Made by a program: the position numbers and the translations under genes. The notes beneath the pieces were generated by a model, which did not search any database, had not been told where the DNA came from, and was given only the letters and a program-made list of their open reading frames with translations. Of a stretch of 31,597 nucleotides of DNA, positions 1 through 8,800 are shown one piece after another (the stretch's first letter is position 1; every line of letters starts with the position of its first letter). This stretch comes from CAYUPI01 sp964446585 (GTDB lineage Bacteria; Verrucomicrobiota; Verrucomicrobiia; Limisphaerales; UBA8199). The stretch covers positions 1 through 31,597 of the forward strand of contig CAYUPI010000064.1 of the NCBI GenBank assembly GCA_964446585.1, in the 5' to 3' direction.

Positions 1-175
1 TTGAGGTTCAGTTCGCAACACACTCCCAGGCCAAATGCAAAATCCGGGTTGAAACGGTTTTTCTAAGCGCTTGTTTCGGCCGCTGCACCCCGCTGAAGCG
101 TGGTGTTAATGAGAGGGGACTGGCCCGCGCACCAAGCTCAATTTCTTGTTTGCTTGGGGAATGCTGAACGACTCC

Positions 176-1336
176 TCACGAGGCGATTTTGTCATTCATC
201 ATCTGACTCACCGCTACCTTCAGCGAGTCCTCAGTGGGGTGGGCGGCCAGGTCGATCGCCTCGGCGGTTTGTTCCAACGGGAATTCATGCGTGATGAGCC
301 TCCGCACATCCAGAGTGCGGCCAAAGACCAGTCGCGCGACTTCCTTCTGTAGCGTGAAATCGGCGGAGTAGCTTCCGATCAGATCCTTTTCATCGACACA
401 AATCGCGGCCGGGTCGAGAGCGGTTTGCTCGCCCCGGCGAGTATTGGAGAAAAGCAACACCTGGCCGCCGCCGCGGACAAGTTGTTGCGCCTGACGAACC
501 ACCTCGTCCGAAGGCACGGCAATCACCGCCGCGTCGAGGCCCCGGCCCTGTGTGACGCGCTCGACCAACTCCCCGAGTGTCCCCGACGCTCCAACCAGGC
601 TTCGGTTTTTTTGGGGGCGATCGGGATTCCGAATAACGCGCTGCGATTCTTGGATTTTGGATTTTGGATTTTGGATTTTGGATTTCTCCCGCCACACCCA
701 CGCAGCCCCGAATTCTCTCGCCGGCCCCAGCCGGGTCTCGAGCAGATCGGTCGCCAATACCCGCATTCCCAAACAGCTCAGCAACCGGGTGAACATCAAC
801 CCAATCGGGCCTTGACCGGCCACGAGGATGATGTCGTCAGGCAAAAGAGCCAGACGTTTGACAGCTTTAAACACGGTGTTGACCGGTTCAAGCATCGCAC
901 CTTCCAAAAAGGAATTGCGCGGCGGGATTTTGACCACGCCGGGCAGGACGAATGACATTACGCGCACATATTCGGCATAGCCGCCGCCCGCAGGCTCAAA
1001 ACCGGCGGTGATCCCGGTCCGCTTATATTGCAGGCATTGCGCGAAGGCGCGATGGCGGCAGGCATGGCATTTCAGGCACGGCACGTGATGATGAAGCGCG
1101 ACTCGATCACCCAGCCTGAATCCGTTGACTCGTGCTCCCAGGCGCACGATCGTGCCGGCGGTTTCATGGCCGAAAACGCGCGGCGGCAAGACGGTGCCAT
1201 AATGGATTTTCTTGATGTCGGTGGGGCAAACGCCGCAGACGGCGACTTTGACGAGAAGCTCGCTCGGGCCAATGCGCGGCACCGGGATGGTTTCGAGGCG
1301 CAGATCATTTGCGCCGCGGTAAACGACCGCGCACAT
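176..1336 (-). CDS. Zinc-dependent medium-chain alcohol dehydrogenase, with an in-frame repeat insert
   Basis: An NAD(P)-dependent zinc oxidoreductase of the alcohol/sorbitol/threonine dehydrogenase group; the substrate cannot be told. Numbered from the ATG at 1336 (386 aa): the catalytic zinc Cys lies in CGVCPTD (C37), followed by GHE (H57, E58); a structural zinc lobe has four Cys (87, 90, 93, 101); the Rossmann motif GQGPIG is near 174-179. A GTG seven codons upstream (1357) is also open, but the ATG start MCAVVYRG matches the usual N-terminus of the family. Residues about 217-250 are odd: a KSKIQNPKSKIQ stretch, encoded by a tandem heptamer, interrupts the nucleotide-binding domain in a surface-loop position, and the frame stays open. 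The downstream part (GRGLDAAVIAVPS, then the C-terminal catalytic part) looks normal. Whether the enzyme still works is uncertain. Confidence 0.9.
   Translation of the reverse strand: MCAVVYRGANDLRLETIPVPRIGPSELLVKVAVCGVCPTDIKKIHYGTVLPPRVFGHETAGTIVRLGARVNGFRLGDRVALHHHVPCLKCHACRHRAFAQCLQYKRTGITAGFEPAGGGYAEYVRVMSFVLPGVVKIPPRNSFLEGAMLEPVNTVFKAVKRLALLPDDIILVAGQGPIGLMFTRLLSCLGMRVLATDLLETRLGPAREFGAAWVWREKSKIQNPKSKIQESQRVIRNPDRPQKNRSLVGASGTLGELVERVTQGRGLDAAVIAVPSDEVVRQAQQLVRGGGQVLLFSNTRRGEQTALDPAAICVDEKDLIGSYSADFTLQKEVARLVFGRTLDVRRLITHEFPLEQTAEAIDLAAHPTEDSLKVAVSQMMNDKIAS
650..686. repeat. Tandem heptamer repeat (TTTTGGA)n inside the dehydrogenase gene
   Basis: About five head-to-tail copies of TTTTGGA, read on the plus strand. 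On the gene's strand (minus) they give KSKIQNPKSKIQ. The same heptamer recurs at 3521-3555 in the opposite orientation relative to its host gene. The tract is 7 bp periodic, so three copies (21 bp) preserve the frame. It resembles the short tandemly repeated repetitive sequences described in cyanobacteria and other large genomes; its function is unknown. Confidence 0.9.
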
Positions 1337-1366
1337 GGTTTTGGGGAGCGCAGGCACGGAGTATTT

Positions 1367-1400
1367 TTAACCACAGATGCGCTCAGATAAACACAGATTT
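1367..1400. repeat. Degenerate intergenic ACAGAT-type repeat
   Basis: The stretch just upstream of the dehydrogenase contains ACCACAGAT, then AGATAAACACAGATTT, a low-complexity motif often seen between genes in Verrucomicrobiota and other environmental genomes. It encodes nothing. Similar-looking low-complexity tracts occur at 4481-4530 and 29814-29843. Confidence 0.45.
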
Positions 1401-1436
1401 CTTGAACCGCCTTCGAGCCAATCCATGAAAGCGGTC

Positions 1437-1458
1437 GCCGCGAACGTCAGTTCGCGGC
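1437..1458. repeat. Perfect 9-bp hairpin, REP-like (first of an inverted pair)
   Basis: GCCGCGAAC, loop GTCA, GTTCGCGGC: a perfect 9-bp stem with a four-base loop. It lies between two minus-strand genes. The core CGAACGTCAGTTCG occurs again in inverted orientation at 1518-1533, so the two copies form a REPIN-like doublet about 60 bp apart. It could also act as a terminator for the pseudouridine synthase transcript, although no U-tract follows. Confidence 0.7.
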
Positions 1459-1510
1459 AATATTTCTGCCCGAGAACCCTTGCAGCACGAGCAGGCCTCT
1501 TGCGCAAGAA

Positions 1511-1540
1511 GATCAGCGCGAACTGACGTTCGGAGCTACT
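1511..1540 (-). repeat. REP-like element with GTAG head, overlapping the end of the pseudouridine synthase gene
   Basis: On the minus strand this reads GTAG, CTC, then the CGAACGTCAGTTCG dyad. GTAG immediately 5' of an imperfect hairpin is the hallmark of REP elements mobilised by RAYT transposases (family knowledge). The element encodes the last residues of the preceding gene (VAPNVSSR) and supplies its TGA stop. No RAYT gene lies in the window. Confidence 0.6.
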
Positions 1541-2337
1541 TTCTCAATTGGCTCCTCCTCGAGCCAATCCAAAAACCAAGGCTCTGGCTCTGCACGGAAG
1601 ACTCTTTCTTGCGCGCGCCAATTGAATCGCACTTCGCTGGCGTGCAACCCGTGATTCGGCAGGAGCAATTGGTCCCGTTGCTCAGGCGTAAGCCGGTTCT
1701 GTACGAATGCTAAATACAGACCCTCATCGCCACCGTAGAGTTTGTCGCCTATTACCGGGTGGCCGATGTGCGCCAGGTGAATGCGAATCTGATGCTTGCG
1801 CCCCGTTCGCGGGCGCAGCCGTAACAAGGAAAACGGCACAGGAGCGGCGCGAGACGAGCGAGGCCCGCTCTCTGGAGCCGCACCTGGGAAAGGAGACGCA
1901 AGCCGTAAACCGCGCCGCTCGACCCAGTACTCCGTGGATGCAATCGCTCCATCCGCGCGAACGCAATCCTTGATTGCCACTTGACTGTGGTCGTCTTTGC
2001 CGAGTGGAGCGTCGACGATGCCTTGCTCTCCGGCCACATGGCCGTGCACGAGGGCCAGGTATTCCTTTTCAACCGCCCGGCTCTCGAAGAGTTTTCCCAG
2101 GTCGCCCGCGGTCCGGGCATTTTTCGCCACGAGCACAACGCCGCTCGTTTCGCGGTCCAGCCGATTGATGAGGTGGGGTACTGGCTGGCCGGAGGCCGGC
2201 GCTCCCAGGTAGAGTCGGACGCGGCCGATCAAACTGGAGCGCTCATCGGTCTTGGTGGGATGACATACCAGGCCCGCCGGCTTGTTGACCACGAGCAGCT
2301 CGTCATCCTCATAAAGAATCTCGAAAAGTTGCTCCAC
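1513..2337 (-). CDS. RluA-family RNA pseudouridine synthase
   Basis: Isomerises uridine to pseudouridine in 23S rRNA or tRNA; the RluA/RluC/RluD site specificity cannot be assigned. It is 274 aa from a GTG start. N-terminal ILYEDDELLVVNKPAG is the usual beginning of the catalytic domain, with no S4 domain ahead of it. The catalytic motif HLINRLDRETSG carries Asp61, and LRPRTGRKHQIRIHLAHIGHP is the conserved C-terminal motif of the family. Two oddities are visible. A Pro/Ser/Arg-rich segment (around residues 145-172, ASPFPGAAPESGPRSSRAAP) sits just before the conserved FSLLRLRPRTG strand and looks like an in-frame insertion. The last nine residues and the stop come from a REP-like repeat, so the original C-terminus has been replaced. 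The gene is divergent from the TMTC-like gene. Confidence 0.9.
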   Translation of the reverse strand: MEQLFEILYEDDELLVVNKPAGLVCHPTKTDERSSLIGRVRLYLGAPASGQPVPHLINRLDRETSGVVLVAKNARTAGDLGKLFESRAVEKEYLALVHGHVAGEQGIVDAPLGKDDHSQVAIKDCVRADGAIASTEYWVERRGLRLASPFPGAAPESGPRSSRAAPVPFSLLRLRPRTGRKHQIRIHLAHIGHPVIGDKLYGGDEGLYLAFVQNRLTPEQRDQLLLPNHGLHASEVRFNWRAQERVFRAEPEPWFLDWLEEEPIEKVAPNVSSR

Positions 2338-2421
2338 AAGCAGTCGCGATTATTTGATGATGCCGACTCGCACGTCAGAAATAGCTTATCGAGAGACGTT
2401 GCGCGAACGGATTTTTTCGCC

Positions 2422-4461
2422 GTGAATTTTGTCAAGAAACTTGCGGAGCCCGAGGGCCGTCTGCGGTTTGGCCAGGGTGCCGTGCTGTTGCTGGTGGTGC
2501 TCGCGGTCTATTGGCCGGCTCTGCACGGTCAATTTGTCTGGGACGATGCCCTGCTGGTGGACAGGAATCCGCTCGCCATTGGAACGCTGAAACTCACCTC
2601 AGTTTGGTTTCGGACGGATTTCGCTCTCACGCTGGTGGTTCTTTGGCTCGAATGGCTCGTCTGGGGCAGTCACCCGGCCGGGTACCACGCGGTCAATGTT
2701 TTGCTCCACGCCTTGAGCGCCGTCCTGTTGTGGCGAGTGTTGCTAAAGCTTAAGATTCCGGGCGCCTGGTTCGCGGCGCTGATTTTTGCGGTTCATCCTG
2801 TTTGTGTGGAGTCTGTCGCATGGATTTCCGAAATGAAGAACACCCTCTCGCTGCCGTTTTATCTGTTGAGCATCTGGTGCTATCTGCGGTTCGAAGAAGT
2901 GCGGAACGGGGAGCGGTCGGAGGAAGGAGGGCAGAAACCATCCACCATCTTCTATCTTCTATCCCTGTCACTGTTCGTCCTGGCTCTGATGAGCAAGACC
3001 TCGACGGTAATGTTACCAGTCGTGCTGCTCGGATGCGCATGGTGGCAGCGCGGGCGCGTCGCGCGCCCGGATGCGTGGCAGACCAGCCCATTCTTCCTTC
3101 TGGCACTGGCCTTCGGTTTGCTGAGCGTCTGGTTTCAGAAATCCATCACGACCGCTCCGGTTCAGACTGAGAACTTTTGGGGGCGATTAGCCGGCGCGGG
3201 CCAGGCTGTTTGGTTTTATCTGGGCAAGTCCGTCTGGCCAGCGAAACTGTGCATGATTTACCCGCGCTGGATGATCGACGCGGCAGCGCCCACAGCATAT
3301 CTGCCGCTGCTGCTGCTCGGATGCGCACTGGTTGTGTGCTGGAGGTTTCGACGTGGTTGGGGCCGAGCTGCGTTGTTCGGATTGGGTTATTTCACGGTCA
3401 CGCTCTTCCCGGCAATGGGTTTCTTCGACATGTACTACCTGGCCCTGTCGCGGGTAGCTGACCATTTCCAATACTTGCCAACTATCGGAATCGCTGCGCT
3501 GGCGGCGGCGGGGCTGATCAATTTTGGATTTTGGATTTTGGATTTTGGATTTTTTGTTCAGAGCCTCCTTACGTCGGCTCCTACAATTCTAAGACAGAGG
3601 TTTCGTGTGGCGGTGAGCGGCGTTGCGGCTACTACATTGATCGTTGCCTTGTCGCTCTTATCAATGCAGCGAGCGCGAGTGCTGGCCCGGGACGAACCGT
3701 TGTGGCGAGATACTTTAGCAAAGAATCCAGCCGCCTGGACTGCTTACAACAACCTCGGCTGCCTGCTGGCGGAGCAGAAGAAGTACAACGAGGCGATTGA
3801 GCAATTCCTGGCTTCGCTCCGGCTGAATCCCTCCAACCCGGAAGCCCATAGCAACCTCGGTCGGGCTTTGGCGGAGACCGGTCGCGTCGCCGAAGCCGAG
3901 AGCCACTTCCAAACGGCCCTGGCGCTCCGACCTCAAAATGCGGGCATTCAGAAATCCTTTGCCTCGTTCCTGGCCGAGCATGGGAAAATCGAGGAAGCAG
4001 TATCGCACTTGCGCGAAGCGGTGCGGCTGGAGCCAGTGGTTCAAACACGGCTGCAGCTTGCGGAGTTGCTTCATCGAACTGGCGATGACCGCGGAGCGGT
4101 GGCGCAGTATCGCAAAGTGCTCGCGGCAAAGCCTGATTCTCAGGATGCCTTGAACAACCTGGCCTGGGTGCTGGCGACTTCCCCGGATGCAACCGTGCGC
4201 GACGGGAAGGAGGCGGTGCGCGTGGCCGAACGCGCCTGCCGACTCACCAGGTACACAGAGGTCCGGCCTTTGGGCACTTTGGCGGCGGCGTACGCTGAAG
4301 CGGCACGCTTCAATGAGGCTGTAACGACCGGGCAAAAAGCACTTGAATTGGCCACGGCCGCCGGTGAAGAGCGGTTGGCCGCAGTGAGCCGTCAATTGCT
4401 CGATTACTACCGGGCTGGAAAGGCATGGCATGAGCCAATGCCGAAGAAGAATGAAAAATAA
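2422..4461 (+). CDS. Multi-pass membrane protein with C-terminal TPRs, TMTC-like (putative GT-C glycosyltransferase)
   Basis: About 679 aa from the proposed GTG at 2422. The open frame extends back to 1981, but that part lies antisense to the pseudouridine synthase and does not look like protein, so I placed the start just before the first membrane helix. The N-terminal half has many hydrophobic helices and the features of TMTC/ArnT-like GT-C proteins: an acidic VWDD (39-42) in the first extracytoplasmic loop, YHAVNVLLHALSA, FAVHPVCVESVAWISEMKN and LMSKTS. From about residue 438 there are four or more TPRs (AWTAYNNLGCLLAEQKKYNEAIE and following). TMTC proteins transfer sugars such as mannose to exported proteins; that role here is inference. 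An insert at 367-390 (NFGFWILDFGF plus a REP-derived stretch) sits between the last loop and a membrane helix. Confidence 0.8.
   Translation: MNFVKKLAEPEGRLRFGQGAVLLLVVLAVYWPALHGQFVWDDALLVDRNPLAIGTLKLTSVWFRTDFALTLVVLWLEWLVWGSHPAGYHAVNVLLHALSAVLLWRVLLKLKIPGAWFAALIFAVHPVCVESVAWISEMKNTLSLPFYLLSIWCYLRFEEVRNGERSEEGGQKPSTIFYLLSLSLFVLALMSKTSTVMLPVVLLGCAWWQRGRVARPDAWQTSPFFLLALAFGLLSVWFQKSITTAPVQTENFWGRLAGAGQAVWFYLGKSVWPAKLCMIYPRWMIDAAAPTAYLPLLLLGCALVVCWRFRRGWGRAALFGLGYFTVTLFPAMGFFDMYYLALSRVADHFQYLPTIGIAALAAAGLINFGFWILDFGFFVQSLLTSAPTILRQRFRVAVSGVAATTLIVALSLLSMQRARVLARDEPLWRDTLAKNPAAWTAYNNLGCLLAEQKKYNEAIEQFLASLRLNPSNPEAHSNLGRALAETGRVAEAESHFQTALALRPQNAGIQKSFASFLAEHGKIEEAVSHLREAVRLEPVVQTRLQLAELLHRTGDDRGAVAQYRKVLAAKPDSQDALNNLAWVLATSPDATVRDGKEAVRVAERACRLTRYTEVRPLGTLAAAYAEAARFNEAVTTGQKALELATAAGEERLAAVSRQLLDYYRAGKAWHEPMPKKNEK
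3521..3555. repeat. Tandem heptamer repeat (TTTTGGA)n inside the TMTC-like gene
   Basis: The same TTTTGGA heptamer as at 650-686, here read in the sense direction and translated as NFGFWILDFGF. The aromatic, hydrophobic product fits a membrane protein, which may be why the insert is tolerated. It is directly followed by a REP-like element (3556-3588), so the two look like one composite insert of about 70 bp. Confidence 0.9.
3556..3588 (-). repeat. REP-like element, GTAG plus GAGCC/GGCTC hairpin
   Basis: On the minus strand: GTAG, GAGCC, loop GACGTAAGGA, GGCTC. A close copy lies at 16074-16106; both share GAGCCTCCT-N-ACGTCG on the plus strand and end CCTACAAT. In this copy the element is translated as part of the TMTC-like protein (VQSLLTSAPTI). 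Arrangement and GTAG head match the 1511-1540 element, though the stem sequence differs, suggesting two REP subfamilies. Confidence 0.65.
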
Positions 4462-4480
4462 CAGAAAATGAGGAACCGCT

Positions 4481-4530
4481 AATCTTCGCTCATCTTCGCT
4501 AATGATTTTAGTAGCGCTTATTAGCGCACA
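4481..4530. repeat. Low-complexity intergenic tract (ATCTTCGCT direct repeats)
   Basis: ATCTTCGCT occurs at 4482-4490 and again at 4492-4500, followed by related TAGCGCTTATTAGCGC. This AT/TAGCG-type tract lies between the TMTC-like gene and the DUF6580-like gene. No ORF or promoter is convincing in it. Confidence 0.5.
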
Positions 4531-4617
4531 TCTGCGTGTTCCTCTTCTTTCGTCAGCTAGACTTCAACTCTGCAATCGGCGACTTGTCATCCCTGCAGCT
4601 CGGCTTATGCTTAGATC

Positions 4618-5232
4618 GTGAAAGAGAAATGGCATCGCGCGGCGCCGTATCTGTTTATGCTGGTGGCAGCGTTGTCGCGCTGGCCGGGCCTGTTTCCGCC
4701 CAATTTTAGCGCCTTCTACGCGCTGGCTTTCTGCGCCGGAGCATTCTTCCCGGGACGCTCCAAATGGTGGCTGCCGCTGGGCACGATGCTGCTGACCGAT
4801 TTCCTGCTGAACGCGTTCTACTACCATCAAACGTTGTTCAGCGTTTACATGCTCATAAAAACGCTTTCCTTCGCCGGTCTAATCGCGTTGGGGAGTTTTT
4901 TTTCCGCCCGCATGTCCTGGCTAAAACTAGTTTGTGGTGGATTGCTCGGCGCGGTCCTGTTTTACCTGATCACTAACACCGCTTCCTGGCTGTACAATCC
5001 GGAGTATGCGAAAACGGTGAGAGGCTGGATTCAGGCGCTGACGTCCGGCACGCCGAATTATCCGCCGACGTGGACCTTCTTTCGCAACACGCTGTTGAGC
5101 GGCGGCCTCTTCACCGGCTTGTTTGCCGGCGCCGTGAAATTGACCGAGGCGTCTGCACCGGCGGAGGAAACGCCGGAACAACCGGAGGAAGAGCCCGAGG
5201 GCGAGGCCACTCCGGACGAAGCAAAAGCATGA
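4618..5232 (+). CDS. DUF6580-like integral membrane protein
   Basis: A 204-aa membrane protein starting with GTG. Hydrophobic segments are visible at about 10-26, 31-48, 52-70, 74-97, 101-124 and 157-175. The sequence SRWPGLFPPNFSAFYALAFCAGAFF followed by PLGTMLLTDFLLN is what I associate with the DUF6580 family, whose function is unknown. Some relatives resemble the S-component of ECF vitamin transporters in overall fold; that is a guess here. The C-terminal tail (residues 178-204) is strongly acidic and Pro/Glu-rich, probably cytoplasmic and disordered. The phosphoesterase gene starts about 60 bp downstream on the same strand, so the two are probably co-transcribed. Confidence 0.75.
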   Translation: MKEKWHRAAPYLFMLVAALSRWPGLFPPNFSAFYALAFCAGAFFPGRSKWWLPLGTMLLTDFLLNAFYYHQTLFSVYMLIKTLSFAGLIALGSFFSARMSWLKLVCGGLLGAVLFYLITNTASWLYNPEYAKTVRGWIQALTSGTPNYPPTWTFFRNTLLSGGLFTGLFAGAVKLTEASAPAEETPEQPEEEPEGEATPDEAKA

Positions 5233-5295
5233 GACGCGGACGCTGTCTCTGCTTTGCGAGATGCGTCTGTCGGTCGTACGAAGTGGCTGACTGCA

Positions 5296-5760
5296 GTGAA
5301 AATCGGCATTCTCTCCGATACCCACAATTACCTTGATCCAAAGATCCCGCTGCTGTTCACGGGAGTGGAGCGGATCTTGCACGCCGGGGATGTGGGCCTG
5401 CCGTGGCTGATTCAGGAATTGGAAAGCATCGCCCCGGTAACGGCGGTTTCGGGCAATACGGACGAGCCGGGATTAGGCTATCGCACGACCGAGCTGATCC
5501 AAGTGGCTGGTCGGAACTTTTTGGTGCACCACATTGTGAATCCGCATGTCCTCACTCCGGAACTCGAGGCAGCGATTACACGAGCGAAGCCGGATGTCGT
5601 CGTCTTCGGCCACACGCACAAACCATTCTCAGCCATGCTCGACGGGACACTTTTCTTCAATCCCGGTTACGCGGGCAAATCACGGTTCGGTATGGAACGC
5701 AGCGTCGCCATCTTCCATTTTAGTGACGACCTGATACAACCAGAGTTCCTCAAACTATGA
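5296..5760 (+). CDS. YfcE/MJ0936-type metallophosphoesterase
   Basis: A small calcineurin-like phosphodiesterase of 154 aa, likely cytosolic with a two-metal centre. All the metal-binding motifs are visible: SDTH (D8, H10), HAGDVG (D32), GNTD (N54), a His pair at 78-79, and GHTH (H106, H108). I chose the GTG at 5296, giving MKIGILSDTHN, because this matches the family's N-terminus; a TTG 14 codons upstream is also in frame but adds a non-conserved extension. The physiological substrate is unknown; characterised relatives hydrolyse phosphodiesters in vitro. It ends convergently with the LplT-PlsC-ligase fusion gene about 60 bp away. Confidence 0.9.
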   Translation: MKIGILSDTHNYLDPKIPLLFTGVERILHAGDVGLPWLIQELESIAPVTAVSGNTDEPGLGYRTTELIQVAGRNFLVHHIVNPHVLTPELEAAITRAKPDVVVFGHTHKPFSAMLDGTLFFNPGYAGKSRFGMERSVAIFHFSDDLIQPEFLKL

Positions 5761-5761
5761 T

Positions 5762-5791
5762 GCTCATCTCCTGGCGACAGAAAAGGTGAGC
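5762..5791. terminator. Weak hairpin between convergent genes
   Basis: GCTCATCT and AGGTGAGC can pair as an 8-bp stem with one G-T wobble around a 14-base loop, in the 59-bp gap between two convergent stop codons. No clear U-tract follows on either strand. It may be a bidirectional terminator; confidence is low. Confidence 0.3.
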
Positions 5792-5819
5792 GCAATTTCC
5801 GGCCGGGAAGGCAAACCAA

Positions 5820-8800
5820 TCATTGCGCACGGGAAGAGAGGTTCAGCGCCAACTCTTTCACTTTTCGCAAGTCCAGCTTACCGGTGCCGAGATAGGGGAG
5901 CGCGTCCACAGAGAGGAACTGGTCGGGGCGCGGTTTCCAGAGGTTGGGCAAGTCAGACTGGCCCAGCTTTTCGAGGCACGACTGGAGCTGCGCGTCGGCC
6001 AGCTTGTGCAGGACCACCAGCCGCTCGCCCTTCTTGTCGTCCGGCACGCCCGTTACCACAAAGGTTTGTTCGGCCGTGCCGGCCAACTCGTGCAACTTCT
6101 CTTCGACCTTAATGTGCGGCACCATTTCGCCGCCGATCTTGCTGAAGCGCGTCAGCCGATCGGTGATTTGCAGAAAACCATCTTCGTCCATGGCAGCGAT
6201 ATCGCCGGTGACATACCAACCGTCGCACAACACTTCTGCTGTCTTTTCCGGGCGGCCGAGATATCCCTGCATGACATTGGGCCCGCGCACGCGCAACAGG
6301 CCGGGCTGGCCGACCGGCATTGGCGCGCGGTTCTCCGGATCGACAATGCGCACCGTCATGCCTGGCAGTGGATGGCCAATCTTGCCCCGTTTGGCGCCGA
6401 CCTGGCGGAAACCAGCGGCGCGGAAATCGTATGTGTTCACCGCCACGACTGGAGAGCATTCGGTGCAGCCATACCCTTCCAAGGGCCTGATGCCGAATTG
6501 CTCCTCGAAAGCGGCCGCCAGCCTCTCGGAAAGTTTTTCCGCTCCAGTCATAACGACGCGCAAGCCGCCAAATTCCTCAGGCGAACATCCGCGCAGGTAC
6601 AATTGCAGGAACGTCGGCGTGGCAAGCAGGAAAGTGATGGCATACTGGCTGACCAGGGGACCAATGCTCTTGGCGTCGAGAGGATTCGGGTAAAAAACTA
6701 CGCCCAGGCCGAGCGTGGCCGGCGCCCAGAGCGTCGCGGTAAAGCCGAAAGAGTGGAAAAACGGCAGTATCCCGATCAGCCGATCGCGCCGGGTGAACCC
6801 CAACACTTGATCCAGTTGCTCGATGTTCGAACCGACGTTGTAATGACTAAGCATCACGCCTTTCGGGTCGCCGGTGCTGCCACTGGAGAAAATGATCGTG
6901 GCCAACTCGTCGAGCGCGTCGGAAGGGGAGAGTGTCGAGGGTCGAGTGCCGAGTGTCGAAGTTTCGCGGAGGCTGCGCTCGAGCATGCGGCATGGCAAGA
7001 GCCAGGCGCTCAGAAAAGCTGACGTCTTTTCAAGAGTTCGAGGTTTGCTGGCGATTTCTTCGAAGAGTAGAGTTTGGACGGGAACTTTGAGTTTTATCTT
7101 CTCAAGAAACTGCCTGGACGTGAGAACGGTCTTTAGGTCGCACTGCCGGATGCAGGAGGCGAGCGCTTCGTCGGACAGGGTGTAATTCAGGTTCACAGGC
7201 ACTTTGCCCATCAGCAGAGCAGCCACATTCGTCAGCGCGGCCGGCACTGAGGGTGGCAACAACAATCCGACCATCTTCTGTCGGGCCCAAACCTGCTTCA
7301 GCCGTCGCGCGAGAAAAATAGCGCGCACCAACGCGGAGCTGAAATTGACTCTGGGAGACTGCGTATCTGCCATCGCGAAGCGAAAGGGATGGAGCCTCGC
7401 TGACCGCACAAACGCGCGATGCAGCGGCTGCATGCGCTTCTTCCGCTCGAGCCAAGCTTCAGCCATGAGTTCCTGCACGGCCTGGCGGACTTCGATCGGC
7501 GTGGCGGTCGCGGGCAGTGCCGTGCCGAAATTCACCGTGACCGGATAAGGAATGCGCCGCGGCAATTTCCAGATGAACCGGTGCTTTTGGAAGCTGAAGA
7601 TGCTGCCCCAGATGCCATCCAACGCAACCGGAATGATCGGCGCCTGGACGTCTTTCATGATGCGCTGGAACCCGCGCCGGAACGGCAACATCTGGCCGAT
7701 GCGCGTGATTTGCCCCTCGGCGAAAATGCAGACGACTTCGCCACTGTTAATCGCCTCACTGGCATCGCGGAGGGCCTGGATCATCTCGCGCGGCCGCAGC
7801 TCGGACGAAATCGGAATGACCTTGAGAATGCGCGCCAGCGGCTTGATCCAGGGCAATTCGTAAATGCCCTTATACATGATGAACCGGATCGGGCGATCGG
7901 TCGAGGCGAGCAACAGAAGCGCATCGACATGCGAGAGATGATTGCAGGCAAACAGCGCCCCGCCTTTCTCGGGAATATGGTCGCGGCCCAGCACCTTGAT
8001 GCGATAGAGCGTGTGAGTGAGAAACCAGAGGACCAGCCGCAAAAGCGAATCCGGCAGTAAATAAAGCACATAAACTGTGCCTGCGAGGGTAATCAGAGCG
8101 CTGACCAGGAAGATTTGCGGCGGAGTCAGCTTGAGAATGACGGCAAAGAAATAGTAGATCACAGAGGCGAACATGATCCCTATCCAGGAAAGGAAGGCCG
8201 AGGCGGCGATGACGCCGCCTTTGTTGGCCGGGTCCGGGCGATGTTGAATCAGGGCGTTGATGGGAACCGCGTAAAAGCCGCCGGAGGCTCCCAGCAACGC
8301 CAGGTTGACGGCTACTAACTCGAAGCTCAAGCCGCGCCGGGCCAGCAGCGCTCCAAACACGCTCAGCCCGACTGCGCCCAACGGCACGAGGCCATATTCG
8401 ATCTTCTTGCCGGAGAGATAACCTGCAGCCACGCTGCCTATACCAATCCCGAGGGCGAGCGACGCCTGCAAATAGCCGCTGTGAGTGTCGTTCAGGTGCA
8501 GAACATCTTTTCCGTAAAAGATTATTGTCGGCTGGAACAGCGCAGCCAAGAACCAAAGGAACGTGCTGCCCAGGACGGAAAGCCATAGCACTCGATCCAT
8601 TCGGATCGCTTGGAACTGCGTCCAGAATTCACTCAGAAAATTCAACCGAAACTCTTTTGTAGGATTGGCTGCCGGGAGCCGGCTGATCCCCATGCTCATG
8701 AGCGTCCCGAACAACGCCAGCCCGACAAGAATTGCCCCGGACCAAATCTGATTCTTGCCGAAGGTGTCGGAAAGCAAGCCGGCCGCGACCGTGCCGCTGA

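Noticed and set aside
1..175. Short plus-strand frames before the dehydrogenase stop
   Set aside because: No motif or conserved composition; the 175 bases hold nothing I can support.
650..686. Heptamer tract as a CRISPR array
   Set aside because: The units are 7 bp, identical and without spacers.
1981..2421. Open N-terminal extension of the TMTC-like frame (147 codons), antisense to the pseudouridine synthase
   Set aside because: The antisense gene has clear catalytic motifs; the extension looks like unstructured shadow sequence and the family begins near the first membrane helix.
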